A stretch of 49,266 nt of DNA from contig JACIZI010000027.1 in assembly GCA_014359475.1 (NCBI GenBank), positions 1 to 49,266 on the forward strand. The letters are read 5' to 3'. Every line of letters starts with the position of its first letter. Position 1 is the stretch's first letter. Shown here in pieces: positions 7,761 through 16,134 of the stretch. Under the pieces are notes generated by a model. The model worked only from the letters and a program-made list of their open reading frames with translations, did not search any database and was not told the DNA's origin. Both the position numbers and the translations under genes were made by a program. The DNA is from Marinobacter sp. (GTDB lineage: Bacteria > Pseudomonadota > Gammaproteobacteria > Pseudomonadales > Oleiphilaceae).

Positions 7761-10382
7761 ATGACCGCTGCCCAGACCGATCTCTCCCGGCACACGCCCA
7801 TGATGCAGCAATACCTCCGAATCAAGGGCGAACACCCCAACGAACTGGTGTTCTACCGGATGGGGGATTTCTACGAGCTGTTCTACGAGGATGCCAAAAA
7901 AGCCGCCGAATTGCTCGACATCACTCTGACTGCCCGGGGACAGTCCGATGGTAACCCGATCCCCATGGCCGGCGTGCCCTACCACTCGGCGGAAAACTAC
8001 ATTGCCCGGCTGGTGCGCGGCGGGCTGTCCATTGCCATCTGCGAGCAGATCGGCGACCCGGCCACCAGCAAAGGGCCGGTAGAGCGCAAGGTAGTGCGCA
8101 TCGTTACCCCCGGCACCCTGAGTGATGAGGCCTTCCTGGAAGACCGAAGGGATAACCTGCTGGTTGCCATCCATCATCAACGGGAGCAGTTCGGCTTTGC
8201 CTCCCTGGATATTTCCAGTGGCCGCTTTGCGGTTGCCGAGCTGGGAAGCGCCGAATCACTGCAAAGCGAACTGCAACGGTTACGCCCGGCGGAAATACTG
8301 GTCAGCGAGGATTTTCCCTATGGCGAATTACTGGAAAGCTACACCGGCGTGCGCCGCCAGGGCCCCTGGCTGTTTGAGCGGGACACCGCCCATCGGCTGC
8401 TGACCCAGCAGTTGCAGGTCAAGGACCTCACCGGCTTCGGCTGCGAGGATATGCACCTGGCCATCAGCGCCGCCGGCTGCCTGCTGCAGTATGCCCGGGA
8501 AACCCAGCGCACCGCCCTGCCCCATATCCGCAAGCTGAGCCATGAGCGGCGCGAGGATGCGGTGATTCTCGATGCCGCCAGCCGCCGCAACCTGGAAATC
8601 GATATCAACCTGCTGGGCGGTCACCAGCACACCCTGGCCTGGGTGATGGACAAGACCGCCACGTCCATGGGCGGGCGGGAACTGCGCCGCTGGCTGAACC
8701 GCCCGCTGCGGGATGTGGACACGGTGCGCCAGCGCCAGCAGGCGGTCTCCGCTCTGCTGGAAAACTACCATTACGAACCGGTACACGACCTGCTCAGGGC
8801 CGTTGGCGACATTGAGCGCATCCTGGCGCGGGTAGCCCTGCGCTCCGCCCGCCCCCGGGATCTGGCCCGGTTGCGGGATGCCTTCGGGGTACTGCCGGAT
8901 CTGCAACAAACGCTGAAGCCGGTGAACTGCCACCACGTGGTCAGACTGGCCAGCACCATCGGCGAATATCCGCAACTGGCAGACCTGCTGGCGCGGGCCA
9001 TTATCGAAAACCCGCCAGTGGTGATCCGCGATGGTGGCGTGATTGCCGAAGGCTTCGACCCGGAGCTGGATGAGTTCCGCAACATGAGTGAAAACGCCGG
9101 CCAGTTCCTGCTGGATGTGGAAACCCGGGAGCGGGAGCGCACCGGCATCAGCACCCTGAAAGTCGGTTACAACCGGGTACACGGTTATTACATTGAAATC
9201 AGCCGGGCTCAGTCCGGCCAGGCTCCGGTGGATTATATCCGCCGCCAGACCCTGAAAAACGCCGAGCGCTTTATCACCCCGGAACTGAAAGAATTCGAGG
9301 ACAAGGCCCTGAGCGCCAAAAGCCGGGCCCTGGCCCGGGAAAAGGCGCTTTATGACGACGTGCTGGAAACCGTAGCCAATGAACTGCCGGCCCTGCAGGA
9401 TGCGGCCCAGGCACTGGCCGAGCTGGATGTACTGAGCAACTTCGCCGAGCGTGCCACCACCTTGCGCTTCTGCGCGCCGGCGTTCTCGGCATCCCCCGGC
9501 TTCGATATCGAGGAAGGCCGCCACCCGGTGGTGGAGCAACTGCTCAGCGAGCCCTTTGTACCCAACGATCTGCTCATGGATACCGAGCGGCGCATGCTGG
9601 TGATTACCGGCCCCAATATGGGGGGTAAGTCCACTTACATGCGCCAGGCGGCCCTGATTGCCCTGCTGGCCTATACCGGCAGCTACGTGCCCGCCAGCCG
9701 CGCCACACTGGGTCCCGTGGATCGCATTTTCACACGCATGGGTTCATCCGATGACATTGCAGGCGGCCGCTCCACCTTCATGGTGGAGATGACCGAAACC
9801 GCCAACATACTGCACAACGCCACAGAATACAGCCTGGTGCTGATGGACGAGGTAGGGCGCGGCACCAGCACCTTTGATGGCCTGTCGCTGGCCTGGGCCA
9901 CGGCGGAACATCTGGCAAAACACATCCGCTGCTACACCCTGTTTGCCACCCATTATTTTGAACTGACCCAGCTGGCAGATGATTTGCGTCACGCCGTCAA
10001 TGTGCACCTGACCGCCACGGAGCATGATGACAAGATCGTGTTCCTGCACAATGTACATGATGGCCCGGCCAGCCAGAGTTACGGGCTGCAGGTGGCGAAA
10101 CTGGCGGGGGTCCCGGACGAAGTGATCCGCCACGCCAAAAGCCAGCTGGCGGAACTGGAAGGCAGCGCCTCGCCGGTCAGCATCACACCGGCACCGGCGG
10201 CGGTTCGGGAGACACCGGCCAGAGTGCAGCGAACAACGGAAACCGCGATGCAGGCTGACATGTTCGCCAGCCTGGAGCCCAGTGAGGTGGAGCAAGCACT
10301 GGGTGAGCTGGACCTGGACAACCTCACGCCCAGAGAGGCTCTGAACCGCCTGTATGAACTGAAGGAAAAGCTCGGCCACTGA
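7761..10382 (+). CDS. mutS: DNA mismatch repair protein MutS
   Basis: An 873-residue MutS, close to the usual length. It recognises base mismatches and small loops as a dimer and recruits MutL. The mismatch-reading motif is GDFYELF with Phe37 and Glu39, the ATPase has Walker [14 protein letters not shown] at about 617 and Walker [17 protein letters not shown]. The C-terminus contains a likely sliding-clamp-binding motif, QADMFASL, at about 832-839, and a terminal tetramerisation helix. ATG 7761 is chosen because the conserved start ([11 protein letters not shown]) follows directly; the frame is open upstream but overlaps the divergent pncC. fdxA follows 123 bases downstream with its own promoter. 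Confidence 0.98.
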   Translation: MTAAQTDLSRHTPMMQQYLRIKGEHPNELVFYRMGDFYELFYEDAKKAAELLDITLTARGQSDGNPIPMAGVPYHSAENYIARLVRGGLSIAICEQIGDPATSKGPVERKVVRIVTPGTLSDEAFLEDRRDNLLVAIHHQREQFGFASLDISSGRFAVAELGSAESLQSELQRLRPAEILVSEDFPYGELLESYTGVRRQGPWLFERDTAHRLLTQQLQVKDLTGFGCEDMHLAISAAGCLLQYARETQRTALPHIRKLSHERREDAVILDAASRRNLEIDINLLGGHQHTLAWVMDKTATSMGGRELRRWLNRPLRDVDTVRQRQQAVSALLENYHYEPVHDLLRAVGDIERILARVALRSARPRDLARLRDAFGVLPDLQQTLKPVNCHHVVRLASTIGEYPQLADLLARAIIENPPVVIRDGGVIAEGFDPELDEFRNMSENAGQFLLDVETRERERTGISTLKVGYNRVHGYYIEISRAQSGQAPVDYIRRQTLKNAERFITPELKEFEDKALSAKSRALAREKALYDDVLETVANELPALQDAAQALAELDVLSNFAERATTLRFCAPAFSASPGFDIEEGRHPVVEQLLSEPFVPNDLLMDTERRMLVITGPNMGGKSTYMRQAALIALLAYTGSYVPASRATLGPVDRIFTRMGSSDDIAGGRSTFMVEMTETANILHNATEYSLVLMDEVGRGTSTFDGLSLAWATAEHLAKHIRCYTLFATHYFELTQLADDLRHAVNVHLTATEHDDKIVFLHNVHDGPASQSYGLQVAKLAGVPDEVIRHAKSQLAELEGSASPVSITPAPAAVRETPARVQRTTETAMQADMFASLEPSEVEQALGELDLDNLTPREALNRLYELKEKLGH

Positions 10383-10423
10383 GCCGGGCTTGGTCCAGGT
10401 ATAACGATATAGCCGCGAGAAGC

Positions 10424-10452
10424 TTGCGGGGAGTCAGGGCGCTCCCTACAAT
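10424..10452 (+). promoter_or_regulatory. Probable sigma-70 promoter of fdxA
   Basis: A -35-like TTGCGG (10424-10429) and a -10 TACAAT (10447-10452) are separated by 17 bases, about 54 bases before the fdxA ATG. It lies in the mutS-fdxA gap, so fdxA need not depend on mutS transcription. Confidence 0.55.
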
Positions 10453-10505
10453 ATTGCGCATTAAAATTACGATGAGATTGACCACCGAGCCAGGGAACTC
10501 CGATT

Positions 10506-10829
10506 ATGACGTTTATCGTTACTGATAACTGCATCAAGTGCAAATACACCGACTGCGTAGAAGTGTGCCCGGTTGACTGCTTCTATGAAGGCCCCAACTT
10601 TCTGGTAATCGACCCGGACGAGTGCATCGACTGCGCGCTGTGTGAACCGGAGTGCCCTGCCGAGGCCATCTTCTCCGAAGACGAGCTGCCCGCTGGACAG
10701 GAGCCGTTTATCGAGCTCAACGCCGAGCTCGCCGCCAAGTGGCCGAACATTACCGAGAAAAAGGATCCTCTGCCAGATGCCGAGGAGTGGGACGGCAAGC
10801 CGGACAAGCTGCAGTACCTTGAGAAATAA
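10506..10829 (+). CDS. fdxA: Seven-iron ferredoxin FdxA
   Basis: A 107-residue 7Fe ferredoxin with one [3Fe-4S] and one [4Fe-4S] cluster. Cysteine ligands are seen in [19 protein letters not shown] near the N-terminus and in [17 protein letters not shown] at about 38-54, followed by the long acidic C-terminal extension (to [20 protein letters not shown]) typical of Azotobacter FdI/FdxA. It is a soluble cytoplasmic one-electron carrier; its partners are uncertain. The mutS-fdxA order is common in Pseudomonas relatives. A strong terminator hairpin follows the gene. Confidence 0.97.
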   Translation: MTFIVTDNCIKCKYTDCVEVCPVDCFYEGPNFLVIDPDECIDCALCEPECPAEAIFSEDELPAGQEPFIELNAELAAKWPNITEKKDPLPDAEEWDGKPDKLQYLEK

Positions 10830-10863
10830 CTGAGCAGCCGCAAGGAACCAGAACAGAGAAGAG

Positions 10864-10890
10864 AAACGGGGCCCGCGGGCCCCGTTTTTG
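10864..10890 (+). terminator. Terminator after fdxA (24-base perfect palindrome)
   Basis: A perfect palindrome of AAACGGGGCCCG and its complement is followed by TTTTTG on the plus strand. It sits between fdxA (+) and the convergent gene ending at 10901 (-) and may also work, more weakly, in the other direction. Confidence 0.85.
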
Positions 10891-10900
10891 TTTTGTGCGG

Positions 10901-11935
10901 TTACTCGCCGCCATCCAGAATCTTCTTCACCGGTGCCGACTTGTAGAACGGCTCCAGCCGACGGCGCAGGGCCGCTTCCAGATAGCCTTCTTCGCGCAAC
11001 AGATCCACCAACGGAATCCCCAGCTCTTCCACTTCCTTGATAATCACCGCCTGATCAACACCCACATCGCTCATCAGATCGATCAACGGCCGGTCACCGT
11101 ATTTCTCGAACAGGTGTATCACCACAACACGGGCCACCTCTTCAAAGTATCCGGTCTGGCGGAAGGTTAACCAGAACTCGTAGCCCAATAGCACAAATTC
11201 CTGCAACTGCACCTCGCCTATCCCGGCATGCAGATCTTCAATGGTCTTGTCCTCGAGAGAAACCCACGCCGCCATCACGCTGTCCCGCAGCTCCTCATCG
11301 GTCAGCGCCTTGTTCAGAAACGTCTCGCTGCGGGCAATCAGCGCTGGCAGGCTATCCGACAACCAGGCCTTGATGCGACGCTCGAACGCCTCATCCAGGC
11401 CTTTCACCGCACGGTTCGCCAGGTTCTTGCCGAATTTCATCATCGAGCCGACGCCCGGTACGTTTTTGGTGATCAGGTTGTCTTCATACAGATAATTCAC
11501 CAGCCCGTGATACACCACGTTGGACACCAGCTCCTGGTATACCGGGTGAGCCATGATTTCGCTGATGATGCGCTCGCGCTGGTGCCTCAGTTCCAGCGCT
11601 TCCTCCAGAAACGCCGAGGCCTGCTCCCGGGTGATGATCTCCTTCAGCCGGGTTTCACCCTGCACCGGAGATTTAAGCACTTCGGCGGCCATCTCGGCGG
11701 CCAGCTCCGGGATGCCCGGATCCAGCTCCATATCCATCACAATGCGCTGAATGACACCCATGATCTGGTCCACCGAGGTGACCCGGTTGAGGGTGACCTG
11801 ACTGCAACGGTCATACAGTTCCGCCACTTCGGTTTGCAGAAACTTTTTCAGCTTCGCACCCTTGAGGGCGGCCATTTCATGTTTCACATGAGCCTCAAGC
11901 AGACTGTCCGCGAGAGGGGTGGCGGTTTTACTCAT
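10901..11935 (-). CDS. Uncharacterised conserved protein, 344 aa
   Basis: I do not recognise a named family. ATG 11935 (MSKTATPLADSLL) is preferred over an in-frame TTG at 11959. The protein is predicted to be mostly alpha-helical with many charged residues and no signal peptide or clear membrane segment. A slightly more hydrophobic, glycine-rich stretch lies around NVPGVGSMMKFGKNLANRAVKG (about 155-178), and the C-terminal part (DLMSDVGVDQAVIIKEVEELGIPLVDLLREEGYL) looks like a regulatory or binding helix bundle. It is convergent with fdxA, sharing the terminator region, and monocistronic. A cytoplasmic or membrane-associated scaffold is conceivable, but function is unknown. Confidence 0.75.
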   Translation of the reverse strand: MSKTATPLADSLLEAHVKHEMAALKGAKLKKFLQTEVAELYDRCSQVTLNRVTSVDQIMGVIQRIVMDMELDPGIPELAAEMAAEVLKSPVQGETRLKEIITREQASAFLEEALELRHQRERIISEIMAHPVYQELVSNVVYHGLVNYLYEDNLITKNVPGVGSMMKFGKNLANRAVKGLDEAFERRIKAWLSDSLPALIARSETFLNKALTDEELRDSVMAAWVSLEDKTIEDLHAGIGEVQLQEFVLLGYEFWLTFRQTGYFEEVARVVVIHLFEKYGDRPLIDLMSDVGVDQAVIIKEVEELGIPLVDLLREEGYLEAALRRRLEPFYKSAPVKKILDGGE

Positions 11936-12104
11936 AAACCTGGCATCCTTTGGCTGCAATTCCGGAAATGTGCCGATGAGGCTATCATGGAAACCGTTAC
12001 AAGGGGTTTGCCGGAATTACCTGAGATCAGGCAATAAAGGCCAGTCTCAGGCGTTACCGCACAGTTTTATTCCCGCCCCGTCTCCCGGAAAAAGCCCGTA
12101 CAGA

Positions 12105-14330
12105 TCAAAACACATCCTCCAGGTACCGCCCCTGCGCTCTCAAATCCTCCACTTCCAGCCTCAAGGGTTGCAGAATCTCTTCGAAAACCTGTTTCACCCC
12201 GGCGGCCATGTCCCTGCCGCCACACACCAGAACCTGGGCACCGGCATCAATCATCTGCCGCAAGGCGGTCTGATCCTGCCGGAGCCTGTCCTGCACGTAG
12301 GCCTTCTCATCGGACCTTGAGAACGCGGTACTCAGCCCCGTTAGCCGACGATCCTCAAGGTAGTGCCCCAGTTCCGGCTGATACAGAAAATCCGAATCCG
12401 CGCTTCGCCCGCCCCAGTAAAGGTACATGGGATTGCGGGCGGTATTTTTCCGGATAAAACCGGCCAGCGGGCCGATCCCGGCACCCGCGCCAATCAGAAT
12501 GACAGGCACCGCGCCGGTGACCGGGCGAAAGCCCGGATTCCGGCGAATGAAAGCCTCGACACAGTCACCCGGTTGCAGGCCATGCAGGTAACCGGAGCAA
12601 AGGCCACCGGGCTGTTTGCGGACACAGATCTCAAACACACCGTCACTGGCCGATGAAGCCAGTGAGTAAAACCGCGCTTCCTGCCCTTGTGGCGGCAGGA
12701 TGCCGAGCAGGTCACCGGCCTCGAACGCTGGCAGACGAGGGCGGCCAGACCGGAAAAACCAGGACTGCCACCCCTGCCCCGCGTCTGCCAGACGAAAGCG
12801 CAGAATGCTGGTCGGTGCCTGCACGGCCTGCCCGTAATCCGCGCGCTCTGCAAGCTCCAGCCGGAAGGTGCGGGGTGGGACCGGATCATGGCTCAGGGCA
12901 AGTGGCACCCCGATGGCGTTGCCAAGCCGGCTACCCCACTCGCTGAACCGGGCAGCGGAACAGCGGTCAATCAGTTCAACGGGTTGTATCTGGCTCAGCC
13001 CCTTGCCGGCGAGCGCTTCATCGACCTCCAGGGCAAACCGGCAGAAGTTCGGAAACTGACGGTCACCAAACCCCAGTACCGCATATTTCAGCGCGCTTCC
13101 GGCCCTGAAGTCGCGAAGTCGCTCCATGAATCGCCCGGCAGAGGCCGGCGCATCACCATCACCGTAGGTGGAGGTCAACACAAGCAACAGAGAGGCCACT
13201 GGATAAGAATCCGCCAGTGCGTTCATATCCGCGCAATGCACCCGGAATCCTGCCCTGGTCAGCCCCGCCTGCAATGCCCGGGCAAAGCCCCGGGTAGCAC
13301 CGCCCTCTGAGCCCACCAGAACAATCGCATCGGCCTCGGCAGCAGCGACGTTGTCCCGGGTCTGTAACGACGACCGGCGCCGCTGCCACCAAATGACAGC
13401 TCCGGTCACCGACAGTGCCGGCACACTCAGCGCAGCCACACCGAGTAACAGGCCCAGCCACCAGAGACCCTCACCGGTATGTAACCTCATGATCCATTGC
13501 CGGACCACGCTGCCGGTGGACCGGGGCTGGAACTGCAGCAGCTCACCGGTGGCCTGATCAACGAACCCGGAGCCCCCGCTGGTGGTCAGGGAGTATACGT
13601 CCCGGGGGTCATCGGAATAGGGAAACACGAGTTCCCGGAGATCGTTAAGATCAACCTCCGAGAGTGCCTGGAGCCGGTCCACCGGACGCGGTTGGCCGCC
13701 GGAAACCTCGGCCGGGAAACCTGGCCCCGGATCGGCGACCTCGGGTATGAGGCCAAATCGCTGGGCCGACAGGAAGCTGCCGGTCAGTGCCGACAACAGC
13801 AGCCCCAAAACCGCCAATCGGGCTATTTCTGCATGAACCCGTTTACTGCCGGTGCCGGCCAGCGGCCGCATCAATGCTCCCCAGCCACCGCTTCGACGGG
13901 CCAGCAATGCCATGCCCGACAGGCAGACAAGCAACATCAGTGCGGCCGAGATGCCCGCCATCATCCGCCCTGGCGTATCCAGCAGGAACGAGCGGTGCAG
14001 GTCCCTGATCCAGACAAAGAACGCGGAGGGCTGGTAGGCCCCCAGACGCTCGCCGGTCACCGGGTTGACCAGATCGGCCCCGGCCTGGCCATCCCGGCTG
14101 TAGTAAACGACCACCTGGCCGGAGAGGTCACGCACAATCTGTTCGGTACCCGGGTAGTTTGCCACCACCCGCCCTGCCATCCGGGCAACGCTGATCTCGC
14201 CGGCCGGTGGAACCACTGCACCTGCCCGGTCCAGCGCTGGCGCGAGGGCCAGGATTGCACCGGTAACAGCCAGTGTCACCAGGAACACCGCCGCAATCAG
14301 TCCGGGCAGACCGTGCAATTTACGCAACAT
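12105..14330 (-). CDS. PepSY-TM / flavodoxin / FNR-type reductase fusion
   Basis: A 741-residue inner-membrane flavoprotein. Residues 1-320 form a PepSY-TM unit: membrane segments near 10-32, 124-144, 170-190 and 290-315 with periplasmic loops between, and histidines 6, 112, 166 and 284 next to them that could ligate heme. Residues 335-475 are a CysJ-like flavodoxin domain (VLVGSEGGATRGFA, TSTYGDGDAP, LGFGDRQFPNF). Residues 485-741 are an FAD/NAD(P)-binding reductase (RFYSLASS at 553-560, ILIGAGAGIGPLAGF at 611-625, VCGGRDMAAGV at 702-712, end GRYLEDVF). The layout implies transfer from NAD(P)H through FAD and FMN to the membrane and periplasm. It is last in a three-gene operon; 21 bases separate it from the DUF2271 gene. 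Ferric-reductase-like activity is one option; the acceptor is unknown. Confidence 0.9.
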   Translation of the reverse strand: MLRKLHGLPGLIAAVFLVTLAVTGAILALAPALDRAGAVVPPAGEISVARMAGRVVANYPGTEQIVRDLSGQVVVYYSRDGQAGADLVNPVTGERLGAYQPSAFFVWIRDLHRSFLLDTPGRMMAGISAALMLLVCLSGMALLARRSGGWGALMRPLAGTGSKRVHAEIARLAVLGLLLSALTGSFLSAQRFGLIPEVADPGPGFPAEVSGGQPRPVDRLQALSEVDLNDLRELVFPYSDDPRDVYSLTTSGGSGFVDQATGELLQFQPRSTGSVVRQWIMRLHTGEGLWWLGLLLGVAALSVPALSVTGAVIWWQRRRSSLQTRDNVAAAEADAIVLVGSEGGATRGFARALQAGLTRAGFRVHCADMNALADSYPVASLLLVLTSTYGDGDAPASAGRFMERLRDFRAGSALKYAVLGFGDRQFPNFCRFALEVDEALAGKGLSQIQPVELIDRCSAARFSEWGSRLGNAIGVPLALSHDPVPPRTFRLELAERADYGQAVQAPTSILRFRLADAGQGWQSWFFRSGRPRLPAFEAGDLLGILPPQGQEARFYSLASSASDGVFEICVRKQPGGLCSGYLHGLQPGDCVEAFIRRNPGFRPVTGAVPVILIGAGAGIGPLAGFIRKNTARNPMYLYWGGRSADSDFLYQPELGHYLEDRRLTGLSTAFSRSDEKAYVQDRLRQDQTALRQMIDAGAQVLVCGGRDMAAGVKQVFEEILQPLRLEVEDLRAQGRYLEDVF

Positions 14331-14351
14331 AACTCTGCTCCTGGTTACCCG

Positions 14352-14822
14352 TTAAAAGTCGTAGCGGAACGAGCGAACGTAACCCCGCCCCGGGACCGGC
14401 GTACCCGCGCCCCCGGTGGTCAGCGGTACCGCAACATCGGCCCGGTTGTCCCGCATATCCTCAACCGCGGTGTCAACACGGACTTCATAACCGCTGTCAA
14501 TCAAAGCATCATCAAGATCAAGCGTGATTTTCAGGGTTCGGCCGCTGGTGATGCTGGCGCCAGTCAGCCCGTCGTACTCTGCGGGGTCCAGCCTGCTGCC
14601 CCGGGCCCATCCGCGCAGGTGTTTGTAATACTTGGACTTTCTGCCGGCCACCCAGAGCGTTCCCTGATACGCCCCGGACGCATCGGTAAGATAGAGGGCC
14701 AGGTAGGCACCATCTCCGCGATAGTCCGTTAACTCGGTTGTGAAGGTCACTTCACGAGCCTGCGCCAGCGCGGGCAAGGCGACTGAGAGAGCCAGGCCCA
14801 GGGCAAGAAGAATCTTTTTCAT
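14352..14822 (-). CDS. Secreted DUF2271 protein with probable FMN-attachment motif
   Basis: A 156-residue periplasmic protein. A Sec signal peptide (KKILLALGLALSVALPALAQA) ends near residue 22. The remainder is a beta-rich DUF2271 domain containing GSRLDPAEYDGLTGASITSG. Residues 84-92, D-x-x-T-G-A-S-x-T, match the D-x-x-(S/T)-G-A-(S/T)-x-(S/T) site that ApbE flavinyl transferases use in FMN_bind and NqrC proteins, with Ser90 as candidate attachment residue. It lies between the PepSY protein and the membrane flavoreductase in one operon, so a role as periplasmic electron carrier is likely. The chemical modification is inference from the motif and context; no apbE is in the window. Confidence 0.85.
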   Translation of the reverse strand: MKKILLALGLALSVALPALAQAREVTFTTELTDYRGDGAYLALYLTDASGAYQGTLWVAGRKSKYYKHLRGWARGSRLDPAEYDGLTGASITSGRTLKITLDLDDALIDSGYEVRVDTAVEDMRDNRADVAVPLTTGGAGTPVPGRGYVRSFRYDF

Positions 14823-14878
14823 ACCGTACCTCCGGTATCATGTTGAATTGCCAACTAATGGATAAAATGACTGGCGGG

Positions 14879-15304
14879 TTATTCCACCGTCACTGTCGGG
14901 CGCCCCTTGACGATGCCGTTATGGGGAACCGGACGATTGGTCTGAGCCTTGTCCCGGGCCTGACCGTCACCCCGGTTATCCCGGTATCCGTATTCGCCGT
15001 TATCTTCGTCTTCGTCGTCTTCCTCATCTTCGTCATCGTCTTCCCGCTCCAGCTCCATCAGTTCAAGAGTGGCCGGGGCAAACGAAGCCTCGGCACCAAA
15101 TCCCTCCGGGGCCAGGCCCTTCACCTCATAACAACCGTCATCCACCTTGATGCGGTAGATCGTCCAGCCTTCCGCCTCCAGTTTCTGACGCAAGTGTTCC
15201 CGTGGCTGCCAGTCAGTCACCGGGTCGTCACAGTCATCGTCCGCCAGCACCGGTGCACTGAGGCACAGTACCGCGAGGCTGACAATCACAGATCTGGTTT
15301 TCAT
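14879..15304 (-). CDS. Small secreted PepSY-domain protein with acidic run
   Basis: A 141-residue periplasmic protein starting at ATG 15304 with a GGAGA ribosome site. A signal peptide (TRSVIVSLAVLCLSAPVLA) ends at about residue 21. One PepSY domain follows (QPREHLRQKLEAEGW to APATLELMELE, about 33-85), with Cys25 and Cys58 likely to form a disulfide. Residues 86-104 are almost only Asp and Glu, an unusual acidic run that could bind cations. It is the first gene of the operon with the DUF2271 protein and the flavoreductase and is divergent from the OmpR-type regulator at 15469. Similar small PepSY proteins often neighbour two-component systems. Confidence 0.88.
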   Translation of the reverse strand: MKTRSVIVSLAVLCLSAPVLADDDCDDPVTDWQPREHLRQKLEAEGWTIYRIKVDDGCYEVKGLAPEGFGAEASFAPATLELMELEREDDDEDEEDDEDEDNGEYGYRDNRGDGQARDKAQTNRPVPHNGIVKGRPTVTVE

Positions 15305-15357
15305 GGGGTGTCTCCTATGCTTAACTCCGGGAATTTCCACATCAGGCTAACGTCAAA

Positions 15358-15424
15358 AGCTGACAGCCACCTGAAGCGGATCAGAAAACAGCGGCGTTCC
15401 TTACTTTTAAGGCTGCTGTCAGCT
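15358..15424. promoter_or_regulatory. Inverted repeat in the PepSY / response-regulator divergent promoter
   Basis: AGCTGACAGC (15358-15367) and GCTGTCAGCT (15415-15424) are exact reverse complements, 47 bases apart, in the 164-base gap between the divergent small PepSY gene and the OmpR-type regulator gene. Each arm could be a half-site for the encoded regulator; a -10-like TAGTAT lies at 15433-15438 for the regulator gene. Binding is not shown. Confidence 0.4.
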
Positions 15425-15468
15425 TCTTGCGGTAGTATCTTTTTCACACATCGCAGCAAAGGTGAGCT

Positions 15469-16134
15469 ATGCGGATATTGCTGGTGGAAGATACTGTGGG
15501 CCTGGGCGAGGCGGTGCGGGATCAGATCACCGAAGATGGCCATGCCGTGGACTGGGTGCAGTCACTGAGGTTTGCTGAAGCCAGCTTCCGAACCACCACC
15601 TACGACCTGATTCTTCTCGACCTGATGCTCCCGGATGGCCATGGGCTGGATTTTCTGAAAACCATCAGAGCCAGCGGAAACAGCACCCCGGTGATTATTC
15701 TTACCGCCAGGGACCAGGTATCGGACCGGATTGAGGGACTGAATGCCGGTGCCGACGACTACCTGATAAAACCCTTCGATCTGTCCGAACTGTCCGCCCG
15801 TGTGGCGGCCGTCGCCCGTCGTTACCGGGGCAACCCGAACCCGCTGATACAGGTGGGTGACCTGGAGGTGGATCTGCGCGATCACCGCATCCGGCGTGAT
15901 GGGCAGCCGGTGGAACTGACCGCCCGCGAGTGGGCCTTGTTCGAGGGCTTCATCCAGCGGCCGGGAATGCTGCTTTCAAGGCAGCAACTGGAGGACCGGC
16001 TGTATGCCTTCGGGGCGGAAATCGAGAGCAACACCATTGAAGTCTATGTCAGCCGCTTGCGAAAAAAGCTGGGGCGCGATGCCATCGTAACGGTACGGGG
16101 CATGGGCTACCGCCTGGAAACCCATGAGACATAA
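15469..16134 (+). CDS. OmpR/QseB-type response regulator
   Basis: A 221-residue winged-helix response regulator. The receiver has Glu7-Asp8 acidic residues, phosphoacceptor Asp51 (LLDLMLPDGHG), Thr79 in VIILTARD and Lys101 in LIKPFD. The C-terminal OmpR domain contains LTAREWALFEGFIQRPG and the recognition helix region SNTIEVYVSRLRKKLG, ending VRGMGYRLE. It overlaps the histidine kinase gene by 11 bases, so the two are translationally coupled. It is divergent from the PepSY-DUF2271-flavoreductase operon, the likely target. It resembles the QseB/PmrA group; the signal is unknown. Confidence 0.95.
   Translation: MRILLVEDTVGLGEAVRDQITEDGHAVDWVQSLRFAEASFRTTTYDLILLDLMLPDGHGLDFLKTIRASGNSTPVIILTARDQVSDRIEGLNAGADDYLIKPFDLSELSARVAAVARRYRGNPNPLIQVGDLEVDLRDHRIRRDGQPVELTAREWALFEGFIQRPGMLLSRQQLEDRLYAFGAEIESNTIEVYVSRLRKKLGRDAIVTVRGMGYRLETHET

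Noticed and set aside
8328-9539. 403-codon minus-strand frame within mutS
   Set aside because: It lies entirely antisense to a full-length MutS and contains no family motif.
13497-14732. 411-codon plus-strand frame across the flavoreductase and DUF2271 genes
   Set aside because: It runs across two well-supported minus-strand genes and the gap between them, with no motif.
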